The notes under the pieces were generated by a model. That model did no database searches. It was not told the DNA's origin and worked only from the letters and a program-made list of their open reading frames with translations. Below are positions 34,891-44,127 of a stretch of 64,000 bases of DNA, piece after piece. Position numbers and translations under genes: made by a program. Position 1 is the first letter of the stretch; each line of letters begins with the position of its first letter. Source of the DNA: CAUPWF01 sp964367905 (GTDB lineage: Bacteria; Bacillota; Clostridia; Lachnospirales; Lachnospiraceae); the NCBI GenBank assembly GCA_964367905.1, contig CAYIZP010000010.1:11181-75180 (forward strand), in the 5' to 3' direction.

Positions 34891-37449
34891 TTATTGCAAA
34901 TCATGTATAAAAGTATAGATTCCTGATTCTAAGACCTTGTCTTCTTCTCCTAGAACCACCCTAGCACGCCGATTAAATGGTATTTCAATGTGATAAGTAA
35001 CCTGTCCTTCTTCCATCTTCCACTTTATACGATACCTTCCTCCTGCCGAATCAAATGAGCAATCCACCCATTCCATTTGCTCATCAATCTGTGGCTTTAT
35101 TAGCACCTCACGAAAAGCTGGCTTAGATTCGTCTATTCGAATTCCACATACCACCGCATAGAACCATTCCATAACGGCACCGTATGCATAGTGGTTGAGA
35201 CTATTCATTCCTTTCGGATTCATCGAATAATCAGGTAAAACAGAATCCCAACGTTCCCATATGGTTGTAGCTCCCATGTTCACCTCATATAACCATCCTG
35301 GAATCTCCTCGTTCAAAAAGATATCGTAAGCCTCTCTATTATACCCCATCTGTGTAAGTACTGGAAGTAAAAAAGGCGTTCCACAGAATCCAGTTTCCAA
35401 CTTCATCTTATTCTTCTTTAGCTGTACTACAAGCTCCTCTGCAATGGCAGTTCTATATTCTGATGGCACTAATTCAAATTGCAATGCTAGAACTTTTGCC
35501 GTCTGAGTTGTAATCCTACACCTTCCATCCCCTGCAAAATATTCTTTGAACATTGCCTGCTTCACCTCTTGGCTTAATTGAGTAAAGAATTTTTCATCGT
35601 CCTCTTTTCCCAATACACTTGCTGCTTTTGCTGTTAGATGTGCAGAATATGCGTACCAAGCAGATGCAACATATGCATTGTCTGTTGCGCCAAATGGACT
35701 ATTGGGATTTTCATAATTGTCTAAAGCTAACCAGTCCCCAAAATGAAATCCACTATCCCAGATCCTGCTAGTTCCTGTGCTCTCCTCTTCTTTCTTAATA
35801 TGATACACCCAATCTTTCATCATTGGATAGTGTTCTTCTAATAAGACCTTATCTCCATAGAATACATACATCGTCCATGGAAGAACCGTTGCGATATCTC
35901 CCCACGCACACGCACTGTGCTTTCTTAGTATGGAATCTGCCTTCACCGTCTTGAGATTCGGGACAATAAACGGAACCCCTCCATCTAACTCCAATTGTTC
36001 CAGTCGTGTGTCCAATAAATGCTTCTTATAAAATGCGGCTGTATCCATCTGATAGGATGCTGTCGCTGCAAAAATCTGAGTATCTCCTGTCCAACCTAAT
36101 CGCTCGTTTCGCTGAGGACAATCCGTGGGTACATCGAAGAAATTCCCTTTTTGTCCCCACATCACATTTTGTATCAATCGATTGACTAATGGGCTTGATG
36201 TTTCCACCTCCATCGTTTCATCCATATCAGAATAGATCGCATAGGCACGGAATTGCTGCAACAATTTCTCATCCATCAACCCTACTACTTTCACATATCG
36301 AAATCCAAAATATGTAAAATGAGGTCTCACATAGGATTTTCCACCACTAGAAATATAAACATATCTCGCCTTAGCACTCCTTAGGTTCTCTCGATAGAAG
36401 CATCCGTTTTGAAGAATTTCTCCATAGTGCAATTCTAATTCTTGATCGGCTACTAACTCCACGGAACCCTCTACCCAGCCCGCCAGATTCTGTCCAAAAT
36501 CCAAGATTGTTTCACCAATAGGGGAAGTTAGGATTTCTGGTTCAAACACCTCTCGCTTCTTCAACGGAATTCTAAGGCGGTCTCTAAGTTTCTCTGTGTC
36601 GCTCCCACAAGACATTACGGGTATCCAGTTTTTCTGGAGCAAATCCTCCGTGCACCAATCCAAGATTTCTTTTCGAGCATCATATACTTCTCCATCGTAG
36701 ATGTTATTTTCAACAACAGGACTATTTTGACACTGAAACATTTCATCAGTAACAATAATATTTCTTTTATCATGGTTGTCCACGAAATGTAATTCTCCGA
36801 TAACCATGAGCTCACACCCATAATTATTGCAATAATCCCCATCGTATCCCAATCGCCCTCGATACCAACCATCCCCTAACATGAAACCAATCACATTCTT
36901 CCCTGGTTTTAGATATTGTGTTACCTTGTAGGTATGTACTTGTTCCCATAGGTCATAAGCACTATAACCTGGATCTAGGTAGTCTTCTCCAACCCTTTCT
37001 CCATTAATATAAATCTCTACCAAACCCCTGCATGCAAGATAAAGGGTTGCCTCCTTGCATTCCTCTATCATGAACTCTCTACGCAAATAAGGGGAAGCAT
37101 GAAACGGTGCTTTGATCCACCTAGCTTCCCATGCTTCCTCCATTTTACCTGTTTCGAAAAATGCAGTTTCCTCAACGGTTTTGTTGTTGTCTGACTCTAC
37201 GATTACCTTCCAGTAATATCTCGTTCTCGGTTGCAGATTCATATCCACTGCAATCCCGATTCCATCGATCTCTGCCGAACTACCAGAATCATATAAAATA
37301 TCCTGAAAGTCCGCATCCGATGCAACCTGTACTCTCGCACTTCGTTGCATCAGCCCTACCCCATCCACTTTCCAAGACAGATGAATCTTATCCATAGCAT
37401 ACCCGATTGGATTTGTAATATGATTCACCTTCATTGAGCGTATCTTCAT
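34891..37449 (-). CDS. GH78 alpha-L-rhamnosidase
   Basis: 852 aa. Fibronectin-III-like N-terminus (residues 1-100), beta-sandwich carbohydrate-binding domains (about 110-310), an (alpha/alpha)6 barrel with the family motif DCPQRNERLGWTGD (general acid Glu) and TIWERWD (general base Glu), then a C-terminal sandwich. It removes terminal alpha-L-rhamnose. No signal peptide, so it works on imported oligosaccharides. It lies after a sulfatase and importer, suggesting desulfation before rhamnose release. Good family match; linkage unknown. Confidence 0.93.
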   Translation of the reverse strand: MKIRSMKVNHITNPIGYAMDKIHLSWKVDGVGLMQRSARVQVASDADFQDILYDSGSSAEIDGIGIAVDMNLQPRTRYYWKVIVESDNNKTVEETAFFETGKMEEAWEARWIKAPFHASPYLRREFMIEECKEATLYLACRGLVEIYINGERVGEDYLDPGYSAYDLWEQVHTYKVTQYLKPGKNVIGFMLGDGWYRGRLGYDGDYCNNYGCELMVIGELHFVDNHDKRNIIVTDEMFQCQNSPVVENNIYDGEVYDARKEILDWCTEDLLQKNWIPVMSCGSDTEKLRDRLRIPLKKREVFEPEILTSPIGETILDFGQNLAGWVEGSVELVADQELELHYGEILQNGCFYRENLRSAKARYVYISSGGKSYVRPHFTYFGFRYVKVVGLMDEKLLQQFRAYAIYSDMDETMEVETSSPLVNRLIQNVMWGQKGNFFDVPTDCPQRNERLGWTGDTQIFAATASYQMDTAAFYKKHLLDTRLEQLELDGGVPFIVPNLKTVKADSILRKHSACAWGDIATVLPWTMYVFYGDKVLLEEHYPMMKDWVYHIKKEEESTGTSRIWDSGFHFGDWLALDNYENPNSPFGATDNAYVASAWYAYSAHLTAKAASVLGKEDDEKFFTQLSQEVKQAMFKEYFAGDGRCRITTQTAKVLALQFELVPSEYRTAIAEELVVQLKKNKMKLETGFCGTPFLLPVLTQMGYNREAYDIFLNEEIPGWLYEVNMGATTIWERWDSVLPDYSMNPKGMNSLNHYAYGAVMEWFYAVVCGIRIDESKPAFREVLIKPQIDEQMEWVDCSFDSAGGRYRIKWKMEEGQVTYHIEIPFNRRARVVLGEEDKVLESGIYTFIHDLQ

Positions 37450-37467
37450 ATCTGATTATCCCTCCAT

Positions 37468-37540
37468 ATGGGTTACTTTTCACGTACTAGCCCATCACTA
37501 ATCAGCGGAGTGATTAGCGTGGGACTGAAATGTAACCCAT
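37468..37540 (-). other. Two-part hairpin between sulfatase and rhamnosidase genes
   Basis: An outer 9-bp stem (ATGGGTTAC 37468-37476 with GTAACCCAT 37532-37540) encloses an inner stem (CTAATCA with TGATTAG plus CCCA/TGGG). It starts 11 nt after the sulfatase stop. No U run follows; mRNA processing or differential stability is likely. Confidence 0.5.
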
Positions 37541-37550
37541 TTTCTAGTCT

Positions 37551-39041
37551 TTAGTATTCAAACCCTCTCGCATCATCCGTAATCGGAACGGTATCCGAAG
37601 TCTTTAGATACCAATCCAAGAGGCGCCTCTCTAGGTTATTTCTGACCTCTATACAATTCTCATTATGATACAAGTTATGTTGCTCTCCCGCATCCCTCTC
37701 CAAATCATACAACTCATTCTCTTCAGAAGTTCTCATAACTAACTTATACTGCAATGTCCGAATCATCGTTGTTCGACACACGCTCTCTGGATGTTCCTTC
37801 TGTTGTAATATCTTCGGATAATAGATATTCTCTGGAACCCTCATCACAATATTTCTATCGCTGTGCAACTCTCCCTCGTAAGCCTCCGAACAATGAGGCT
37901 CGTGGGTGTCGTATCCACCTTCACAAAAAGCAGCCCTTTCTAAGTCCCCCTCTTCTCCTCTTAACTGTGCAACCAATGAATGTGCAAAATGCGTGTGCCA
38001 CACCTTCTTGCCTGCCAGCTCCATTACCGTTGGCATAATGTCAAACATCTCCACCTGTGCACGTACCACATGTCCCTTTGCATTGTCTGGCGAACGAATA
38101 ATCAGAGGAACTCTTACCAAGTCATCATCCATAGCATTTGGCCATTTCTCCACCAAGCCATAATTCCCTGCCCAATCCCCGTGATCTGAGCATACGATGA
38201 CGGTTGTGTTCTCGATCAATCCTGTCTCTTCCAATGTTTCCATCAGACCGCCTAGCATGGTATCCACATAGGAATTCATCCCTAGATACACTGCATAAAT
38301 CTTCTCAATGGTCTCTCTGTCTAGGGAATCCAACTTCCTATATCTTCGAATCAATTCCATAAAGCTAGGTTTCTGAGTTGTATCTTCTGATTTTACCAAA
38401 TCATCCCTCACATCCTCTGGCGAATACATGTCATGATATTCTCTCAATGTATTATAGGGTGGGTGAGGCATCGTCGTCGGAAGATATAAGAAAAACGGTG
38501 TGTCATTGTCTTTTCGTGACTTTAGAAAATCAATTCCCCTTGCCACATTTTCATCCCATATCAGTTCCCCACTCTTCGTCTCAATCGGATCATACAAAAA
38601 TGTATAATATCTTGGATCGTCCATATCATATGGATTATTCCCTTTGCATACATGTCCATATGGCTTTGTAGTGGAGGTCTCATATCCCTTCCTCTTCTCC
38701 TCTAAATCATCACAAATCTCCTCCAAATACTCTTGAGAGTATAAATCATTCTTCCCATACCAAGCGATATCATACCCACCTTCTTTTAGGTATCGAAACA
38801 TACTAGGCTCTTGCTTTCTCAGTAGATGCCATAGCGTTCGATGTCCATCATTATGTACATAGCGTCCAGTCATCAAGGAACAGCGCGATGGAGAACATAC
38901 TGGGTTCTGTACGATACAGTTCTCGAAGCGAACTCCCTCTTGTGCCAATCTGTCATAATTCGGCATCTTTACATGCTTGTTCCCATAGCATGATACACTG
39001 GATGCTTTCATTTCATCTGGAAAATAAAATACAAAATTCAT
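37551..39041 (-). CDS. Sulfatase, S1 family (formylglycine type), no. 1
   Basis: About 496 aa. Sulfatase motif VCSPSRCSLMTGR; the Cys near residue 49 is converted to formylglycine. Metal-binding FPDEMKASS at the N-terminus and CSDHGDWAG later are typical of the alkaline-phosphatase-like fold. No signal peptide: it acts in the cytoplasm. The opening codon at 39047 is GTG; the ATG at 39041 is better spaced from GGAAGG. It follows two LplABC-type permease genes and precedes GH78, so a sulfated rhamnose residue is a plausible target. S1 subfamily cannot be set by eye. Confidence 0.93.
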   Translation of the reverse strand: MNFVFYFPDEMKASSVSCYGNKHVKMPNYDRLAQEGVRFENCIVQNPVCSPSRCSLMTGRYVHNDGHRTLWHLLRKQEPSMFRYLKEGGYDIAWYGKNDLYSQEYLEEICDDLEEKRKGYETSTTKPYGHVCKGNNPYDMDDPRYYTFLYDPIETKSGELIWDENVARGIDFLKSRKDNDTPFFLYLPTTMPHPPYNTLREYHDMYSPEDVRDDLVKSEDTTQKPSFMELIRRYRKLDSLDRETIEKIYAVYLGMNSYVDTMLGGLMETLEETGLIENTTVIVCSDHGDWAGNYGLVEKWPNAMDDDLVRVPLIIRSPDNAKGHVVRAQVEMFDIMPTVMELAGKKVWHTHFAHSLVAQLRGEEGDLERAAFCEGGYDTHEPHCSEAYEGELHSDRNIVMRVPENIYYPKILQQKEHPESVCRTTMIRTLQYKLVMRTSEENELYDLERDAGEQHNLYHNENCIEVRNNLERRLLDWYLKTSDTVPITDDARGFEY

Positions 39042-39065
39042 TCCCACTTCCTTCCTGAGTATGAC

Positions 39066-39950
39066 CTACCCTTTTACACCGCCTACTACAATTCCCTTTA
39101 CAAAATACTTCTGTAAGAATGGATAGATACATAGAACTGGTATGACTGCTACTACCGCAATTCCCATTCGAATTCCAACAGCTGGTAGGTTCGGAGCAAC
39201 TTCTCCACCCATAACCGAAGCCGAATTCGCCAAGAATCGAATGTTTAACAACATGGTGTTCAGAATCATCTGTATGGTATACTGATTTGCATCGGTCACA
39301 TAGTACAAACCATTTACCCAGTCATTCCAATAAGTAAGACCGATCATTAATGTCAATGTAGCTAGCATCGGTTTCGAAAGGGGAACAATAACCTTCCCTA
39401 GGATGTAGAATTCACCTGCACCATCTAATCTAGCAGCTTCAATCAATGAATCTGGGATATTACTTGTGAAAAATGATCGCATCATGATGACATAGAACGC
39501 CCCTAATAAATGCATCGGCACAATATATGCCCATAATGTGTTTTTGATATCGAATGTATTCACATACATCAAATATGTTGGAACAATCCCTCCGCTAAAC
39601 AACATTGTAAAGAATACAAAAAACGAAAAGAAGTTCTTGAATGGAAGTTCTGGTCTTGATAGTGGGTATGCAAAAAGTATGGTAATCAAAACACTTAATG
39701 AAGTTCCCGCCACTGTAACCAACATGGTCAAACCATATCCTTTGAAGATTGATAACGCACTTCCAAAAATATAACTATAGGTCTCTAGGCTCCACTCTTG
39801 TGGAAAAAAACTATATCCATTTGCTGTCAATGATGCTTCCGATGAAAAAGATGACACTACTAGAAGCAAGAACGGCAACAAACAGGATAGCGATAAGATG
39901 ATCATTACTGCATTTAGAATCACTTGTTGAATTTTATTATTTTCTACCAT
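39066..39950 (-). CDS. LplC/YtcP-type sugar ABC permease
   Basis: 294 aa, six spans (VILNAVMIILSLSCLLPFLLL first), with an EAA loop SLIEAARLDGAGEFYILGKVIVP. It ends with KYFVKGIVVGGVKG, usual for this subfamily, which takes up complex oligosaccharides such as rhamnogalacturonan fragments. Second permease of the operon. Confidence 0.93.
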   Translation of the reverse strand: MVENNKIQQVILNAVMIILSLSCLLPFLLLVVSSFSSEASLTANGYSFFPQEWSLETYSYIFGSALSIFKGYGLTMLVTVAGTSLSVLITILFAYPLSRPELPFKNFFSFFVFFTMLFSGGIVPTYLMYVNTFDIKNTLWAYIVPMHLLGAFYVIMMRSFFTSNIPDSLIEAARLDGAGEFYILGKVIVPLSKPMLATLTLMIGLTYWNDWVNGLYYVTDANQYTIQMILNTMLLNIRFLANSASVMGGEVAPNLPAVGIRMGIAVVAVIPVLCIYPFLQKYFVKGIVVGGVKG

Positions 39951-39989
39951 TTTATATTTCCTCTCAATTCGCTCAATTTATTGCCCTAC

Positions 39990-40907
39990 CTAGAAAATAG
40001 CACTGTCTTCGTCTATCTTCTTCACTACAAAATTCGCTATCAATACTAGAATAAATCCGCAAACCGCTTGTATAAATCCAGCGGATGATGCTCGACCAAT
40101 ATCATTTAGCTGAGTCAACGCATTGTATACATACACATCAATGGTGGTGGTTACATCACTTAGGATTCCTGAATTTTGCGGAACTTGGAAGAATAGTCCG
40201 AAGTCTGAACGAAAGATTCTACCGATTGATAATAATGTCATGGTAATCACTGTGATCTTGATTCCTGGTAAGGTAACATGCCAAATTCTCTGCCATCTCT
40301 TCGCCCCATCAACCGTTGCTGCCTCATAGAGTCCTTGGTCAATCCCGATAATGGTTGCATAGTAAACAATACTCATATAACCAAAGTTCTTCCAGATATA
40401 AACAAAGGTCAAGATAAACGGCCACACTTCTTTTTTGGTATACCAGTTAACCATTTCGCCTCCCAAAAAGAGGGAGTTTACCACCCCATTCTCTGTACTT
40501 AAGAATGCAAATACGATATAACTTACTACAATCATGGATATCAGATAAGGAATCAAAATAACCGTTTGGTATAATTTCTTGCCCATCTTGCTCTTTACTT
40601 CATTCAAGATAATCGCTACCCCTACCGATGCGATTGTTCCGAGAATAATAAACACAAAGTTATATCCGAGTGTATTGACAATCATATTGATTGCATCATC
40701 TGATTTGAACAAATACGTGAAGTTGTCAAATCCTGTCCAAGGGCTATCCCACATTCCCAGAGAATAGTCATAATCCTTGAATGCCAAGGAAATCCCTGCC
40801 ATCGGAATATAGTTATTGATCAGCAAATAGGCGATTCCTGGCAACATCATCAACATGAGCATAAGTGACTGTTTATTGATTTTTCTTTTTCTTACTTTTG
40901 TCTTCAA
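39990..40907 (-). CDS. LplB-type sugar ABC permease
   Basis: 305 aa, six spans, first at about residues 14-32 (LMLMLMMLPGIAYLLINNY); EAA loop LYEAATVDGAKRWQRIWHVT. It partners with the LplC-type permease 39 bp downstream. The hairpin at 40927 separates it from the binding-protein gene. No ATPase gene in the operon. Confidence 0.93.
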   Translation of the reverse strand: MKTKVRKRKINKQSLMLMLMMLPGIAYLLINNYIPMAGISLAFKDYDYSLGMWDSPWTGFDNFTYLFKSDDAINMIVNTLGYNFVFIILGTIASVGVAIILNEVKSKMGKKLYQTVILIPYLISMIVVSYIVFAFLSTENGVVNSLFLGGEMVNWYTKKEVWPFILTFVYIWKNFGYMSIVYYATIIGIDQGLYEAATVDGAKRWQRIWHVTLPGIKITVITMTLLSIGRIFRSDFGLFFQVPQNSGILSDVTTTIDVYVYNALTQLNDIGRASSAGFIQAVCGFILVLIANFVVKKIDEDSAIF

Positions 40908-40926
40908 TGTTATTCCCCTTTTTTAA

Positions 40927-40960
40927 TACAAGTGTGATTAGCAACCTAACCACACTTGTA
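40927..40960 (-). other. Hairpin behind binding-protein gene (LplA-like)
   Basis: 15-bp stem (40927-40941 with 40946-40960), 4-nt loop, 9 nt after the stop codon. The only imperfect position (A opposite C on plus) becomes a G-U pair in the mRNA. No U run follows. Confidence 0.65.
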
Positions 40961-40968
40961 GATTTGAT

Positions 40969-42534
40969 CTATTTAGTTTCCATAAATTCTTTTAATTGTG
41001 TTGTTTGAGATTCTGTAATTGCTCCCATACCAGCCGCTTCTAATTCCTCTACTACTACTGGTATTGTTTCTACTGGATCCAAAAGTCCTGAAATCAGTGG
41101 AACATAATATTCATCATATATCTTCGACACTGCTGCCATCTCATCTTCTACCTCTGAGTAATCCCATTGGAACCCTACAATCGGAGACGGCTCTGCAAAG
41201 TCCGCATACGCTGTAGCTTGTTCCTTAAATTCTGCTCCCATAAATGGTGAAGGTAGTGAATTTAACGGGTTAGGATAGGTCCAGAACTGGTGTAATCCAC
41301 CATATGTAGTATTTGTTGTATCCTCGCCCTCCATGAATTGAGCAACACCATCTTCTTCTGTATAGTTTACGTCTTTAATTCCATCTGTTAATAATGTAGA
41401 AACATCTGGGTCTGTATAAAGTGCCTGTAATACGGTCCATGACGCGTCTTTGTTCGCACTATTCGAGCTAATACCGTAGCTTACTACATTGTTGATATTC
41501 GAATAAGCAATGGATGGTCCAAGGGATGCCGACGGAATCGAATCGATATTGTCTGTCAACGGCGCTGGGGCTTTGTATCCATTTCCTTGTTGTCTTACGA
41601 TAAATGCAAACGCCTCGCCATTTTGAATGTAAGTACCACCTGAAATCGAGTTGCTTAATACATCTGGTAAAACCAATCCATCATTGTACCACTTATATGC
41701 ATACGAGCAAATTTCCATAAATGCATCCGTTTCAAATACTGATTTTGTCTGAATGTTATTTACATCAAAATCTTCATCAAACATTGGAACAACCCCATAA
41801 CGACCTCTCTCGTCTGCCATTCCATCTCCAAAATACCATACGTCCATCAACTTGCTTGGTTCAACCCCTGGCACTAACGCATACATATCCGGGTATTTCT
41901 CTTTTACTTGGTACAATAACTCGTCTACCTTCTCGATCGAATCGATCGACTGTGGGTCAATATCCATCTCTTCAATAACTTTCTCAGACATAAATAGTGC
42001 TGACTCTTGTCCATCCCACCATTTTCTAGGTAAGCTATATACTTGTCCATCGAATGTAGTTGCCATCAAATCCTCTGGCGAGAATATCTCATTGAATTCC
42101 GCCGACGCTTCTGCGATATATCCATCTAACGGCTCTAACTGTCCATTGTTAACAAATGCTGCTAATGGAGAGTTTAAGATTGCAATAACATCAACCTCAT
42201 CAGTAGTCAATGCTAAGTTCGTCTGTTGTGTCCAGTTTCCTAAATCAATATAGTTTAATTTTAGTTGAACCCCGTATCTCTCAGCCAAGATTTTATTGAT
42301 TTCAGCTTCAACATTAGCAATTCCTTCATCTGTAAAGTTTGAAACCCTTGGAATATGTACTCCAACTGTTTTCATATCCCCAGATGCCGCATCACCTTCT
42401 GCACTTCCACCTTCTGCTTCTTTGCTCTCCGCACTTCCACCTTCAGCTTCTCCTCCGCCTGATCCACATCCAACCGCACCAAGTGTGAGTGTCGCTGCCA
42501 TCAATAGCGCTACGATTCTTTTCCAATTTCTCAT
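40969..42534 (-). CDS. LplA-type oligosaccharide-binding lipoprotein
   Basis: 521 aa. Lipoprotein signal (VALLMAATLTLGAVGC), then a low-complexity Gly/Ser/Glu linker with repeated EGGSAES units to about residue 50, then a large family 1 solute-binding domain. The size is typical of LplA/YtcQ proteins that bind long, decorated oligosaccharides. It heads the operon of two permeases, sulfatase, rhamnosidase and YesM/YesN pair 2, so the ligand is probably a sulfated rhamno-oligosaccharide. Confidence 0.92.
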   Translation of the reverse strand: MRNWKRIVALLMAATLTLGAVGCGSGGGEAEGGSAESKEAEGGSAEGDAASGDMKTVGVHIPRVSNFTDEGIANVEAEINKILAERYGVQLKLNYIDLGNWTQQTNLALTTDEVDVIAILNSPLAAFVNNGQLEPLDGYIAEASAEFNEIFSPEDLMATTFDGQVYSLPRKWWDGQESALFMSEKVIEEMDIDPQSIDSIEKVDELLYQVKEKYPDMYALVPGVEPSKLMDVWYFGDGMADERGRYGVVPMFDEDFDVNNIQTKSVFETDAFMEICSYAYKWYNDGLVLPDVLSNSISGGTYIQNGEAFAFIVRQQGNGYKAPAPLTDNIDSIPSASLGPSIAYSNINNVVSYGISSNSANKDASWTVLQALYTDPDVSTLLTDGIKDVNYTEEDGVAQFMEGEDTTNTTYGGLHQFWTYPNPLNSLPSPFMGAEFKEQATAYADFAEPSPIVGFQWDYSEVEDEMAAVSKIYDEYYVPLISGLLDPVETIPVVVEELEAAGMGAITESQTTQLKEFMETK

Positions 42535-42707
42535 AATTCTCTCCTTCTCTCTTTTATTTTTAACTTGTACCTATCATAACCTCATATGTCTTCCATTTCT
42601 ATTTCATTTCCGTTATAAAATTATTGTTTTTCAGTAATATTGAAAAAAAGATGTCATTCACTCACAATTTAACAATTGCAGGCAAATAACATCTCATCTC
42701 TTTCCAC

Positions 42708-44105
42708 CTATTCAATGGTTGGTTTTCGATTGAAATAATTCTGACTTCGGTTGAACTCCTCGATATCTCCATGTTTTTTCACAAACTCTAAGCCATCTAA
42801 CAGTTCGTCATTCTTCTCTATGTGCTCCGACAACAACTTCCATAGTTCTTCTTGAACTGTTCTATATTCGCTTCTCTTAGCAAGGTTGTCTTGTTGATAC
42901 GGGTCTTTTTCATTATCAAACAATAACCAATCGCGTTCCTTGGCTGTTACGGCATAGGTATATTGCTTTGTTCGAATTGCCCTCCATGCCTTTCCACCTT
43001 TATCTCCCCAGTTATGTGCCGGAAAGTATTCGCTCAGATAAGCACTTTCATAGCTCTTTGCTTGTGGATCTAGAAATAACTGATGTAGGTCGACTCCATC
43101 GGTCGGTACCGTAAACTCCTCGCCTACCAAGCCTGCGATGCTCACTGGAATATCATTTAAGCCGATTAACTCATGGCAAATCCCGTGATAGATATGGTCT
43201 TTCCAGTATGCAATCAGTGGAATCGCAATAGACTCTTCAAATGGCACTTGCTTGTCAAGCATCCCCTGACTCCCTAACATATCCCCATGGTCTGAACTAT
43301 ACATAATAATTGTGTTCTCTAATTGTCCTGTCTCTCGCAGCAACCCTACCATCTTTCCCACTTGCTCATCAATCGCAGAAATATGCCCATAATATCCCTT
43401 TGCATTTTCTCGGTATTCCTCTGTGTCGAAATACTCATTCAGATTCAATGCCACTAGCTTCTTGAATAAAATCTTATCTTTTGCATTCTTCCGTAGTGGT
43501 ATATCCGATTCCATGTATGGTGCAAGATACTCTTCTGTAATCGCTTGATGCGGGTCATGGGGCGTGGCAAAGGATACATACAATGCCCAGGGCTGTTCTC
43601 CTTCTCCATTCCGCTGAATAAATTCTCGCGCTAATTTTCCATAGACAACTGGCTCATATCCCTCTACGATATGTTTTTGATCCTCTTCATCGTAGTAATA
43701 AGGGCTGAGATACTGGTGGTTGCAATTATGAACCTTCCACTCTGTGAATCCTAATCTCTTTTCTTTTGGAATAGCCTGATCTCTTGGCACTCCGTTCAAA
43801 TGCCACTTTCCATAATATCCTGTGTGGTATCCTGCTTGATTCAATACATCTGCGATACTCATACAGCTTGGATCAATCGCCATATCATTCATAAGTGCAC
43901 CATGTTTGTTTGGATAAAGCCCCGTTAATAAGGTGCCTCTTGCCGGTACACAGACTGGAGAATTGGAGACACAATGATTAAATCTTACCCCTTCCTCTGC
44001 AAGTGCATCTAAATTCGGGGTCATCACGTCTTGATGTCCATAGCACCCCACATCGAACTTTCTATGTTGATCTGAAAATACAAATAGTATATTTGGTTTC
44101 TTCAT
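42708..44105 (-). CDS. Sulfatase, S1 family, no. 2
   Basis: 465 aa. N-terminal metal motif FVFSDQHRKFD, formylglycine Cys52 in PVCVPARGTLLTG, later YSSDHGDMLG. No signal peptide. It starts 22 bp after the next sulfatase gene and ends 173 bp before the LplA gene, so it closes the third importer's operon. Its core differs from sulfatase no. 1, so they probably remove different sulfates. Maturation needs an anaerobic sulfatase-maturating enzyme encoded elsewhere. Confidence 0.94.
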   Translation of the reverse strand: MKKPNILFVFSDQHRKFDVGCYGHQDVMTPNLDALAEEGVRFNHCVSNSPVCVPARGTLLTGLYPNKHGALMNDMAIDPSCMSIADVLNQAGYHTGYYGKWHLNGVPRDQAIPKEKRLGFTEWKVHNCNHQYLSPYYYDEEDQKHIVEGYEPVVYGKLAREFIQRNGEGEQPWALYVSFATPHDPHQAITEEYLAPYMESDIPLRKNAKDKILFKKLVALNLNEYFDTEEYRENAKGYYGHISAIDEQVGKMVGLLRETGQLENTIIMYSSDHGDMLGSQGMLDKQVPFEESIAIPLIAYWKDHIYHGICHELIGLNDIPVSIAGLVGEEFTVPTDGVDLHQLFLDPQAKSYESAYLSEYFPAHNWGDKGGKAWRAIRTKQYTYAVTAKERDWLLFDNEKDPYQQDNLAKRSEYRTVQEELWKLLSEHIEKNDELLDGLEFVKKHGDIEEFNRSQNYFNRKPTIE

Positions 44106-44127
44106 ACCTTCTCTCCTCGTAATAAGT

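Noticed and set aside
42535..42707. GAAATG words 11 bp apart upstream of the LplA gene
   Set aside because: Short, AT-rich and without the 20-bp period seen elsewhere; no reliable promoter identified beside them.
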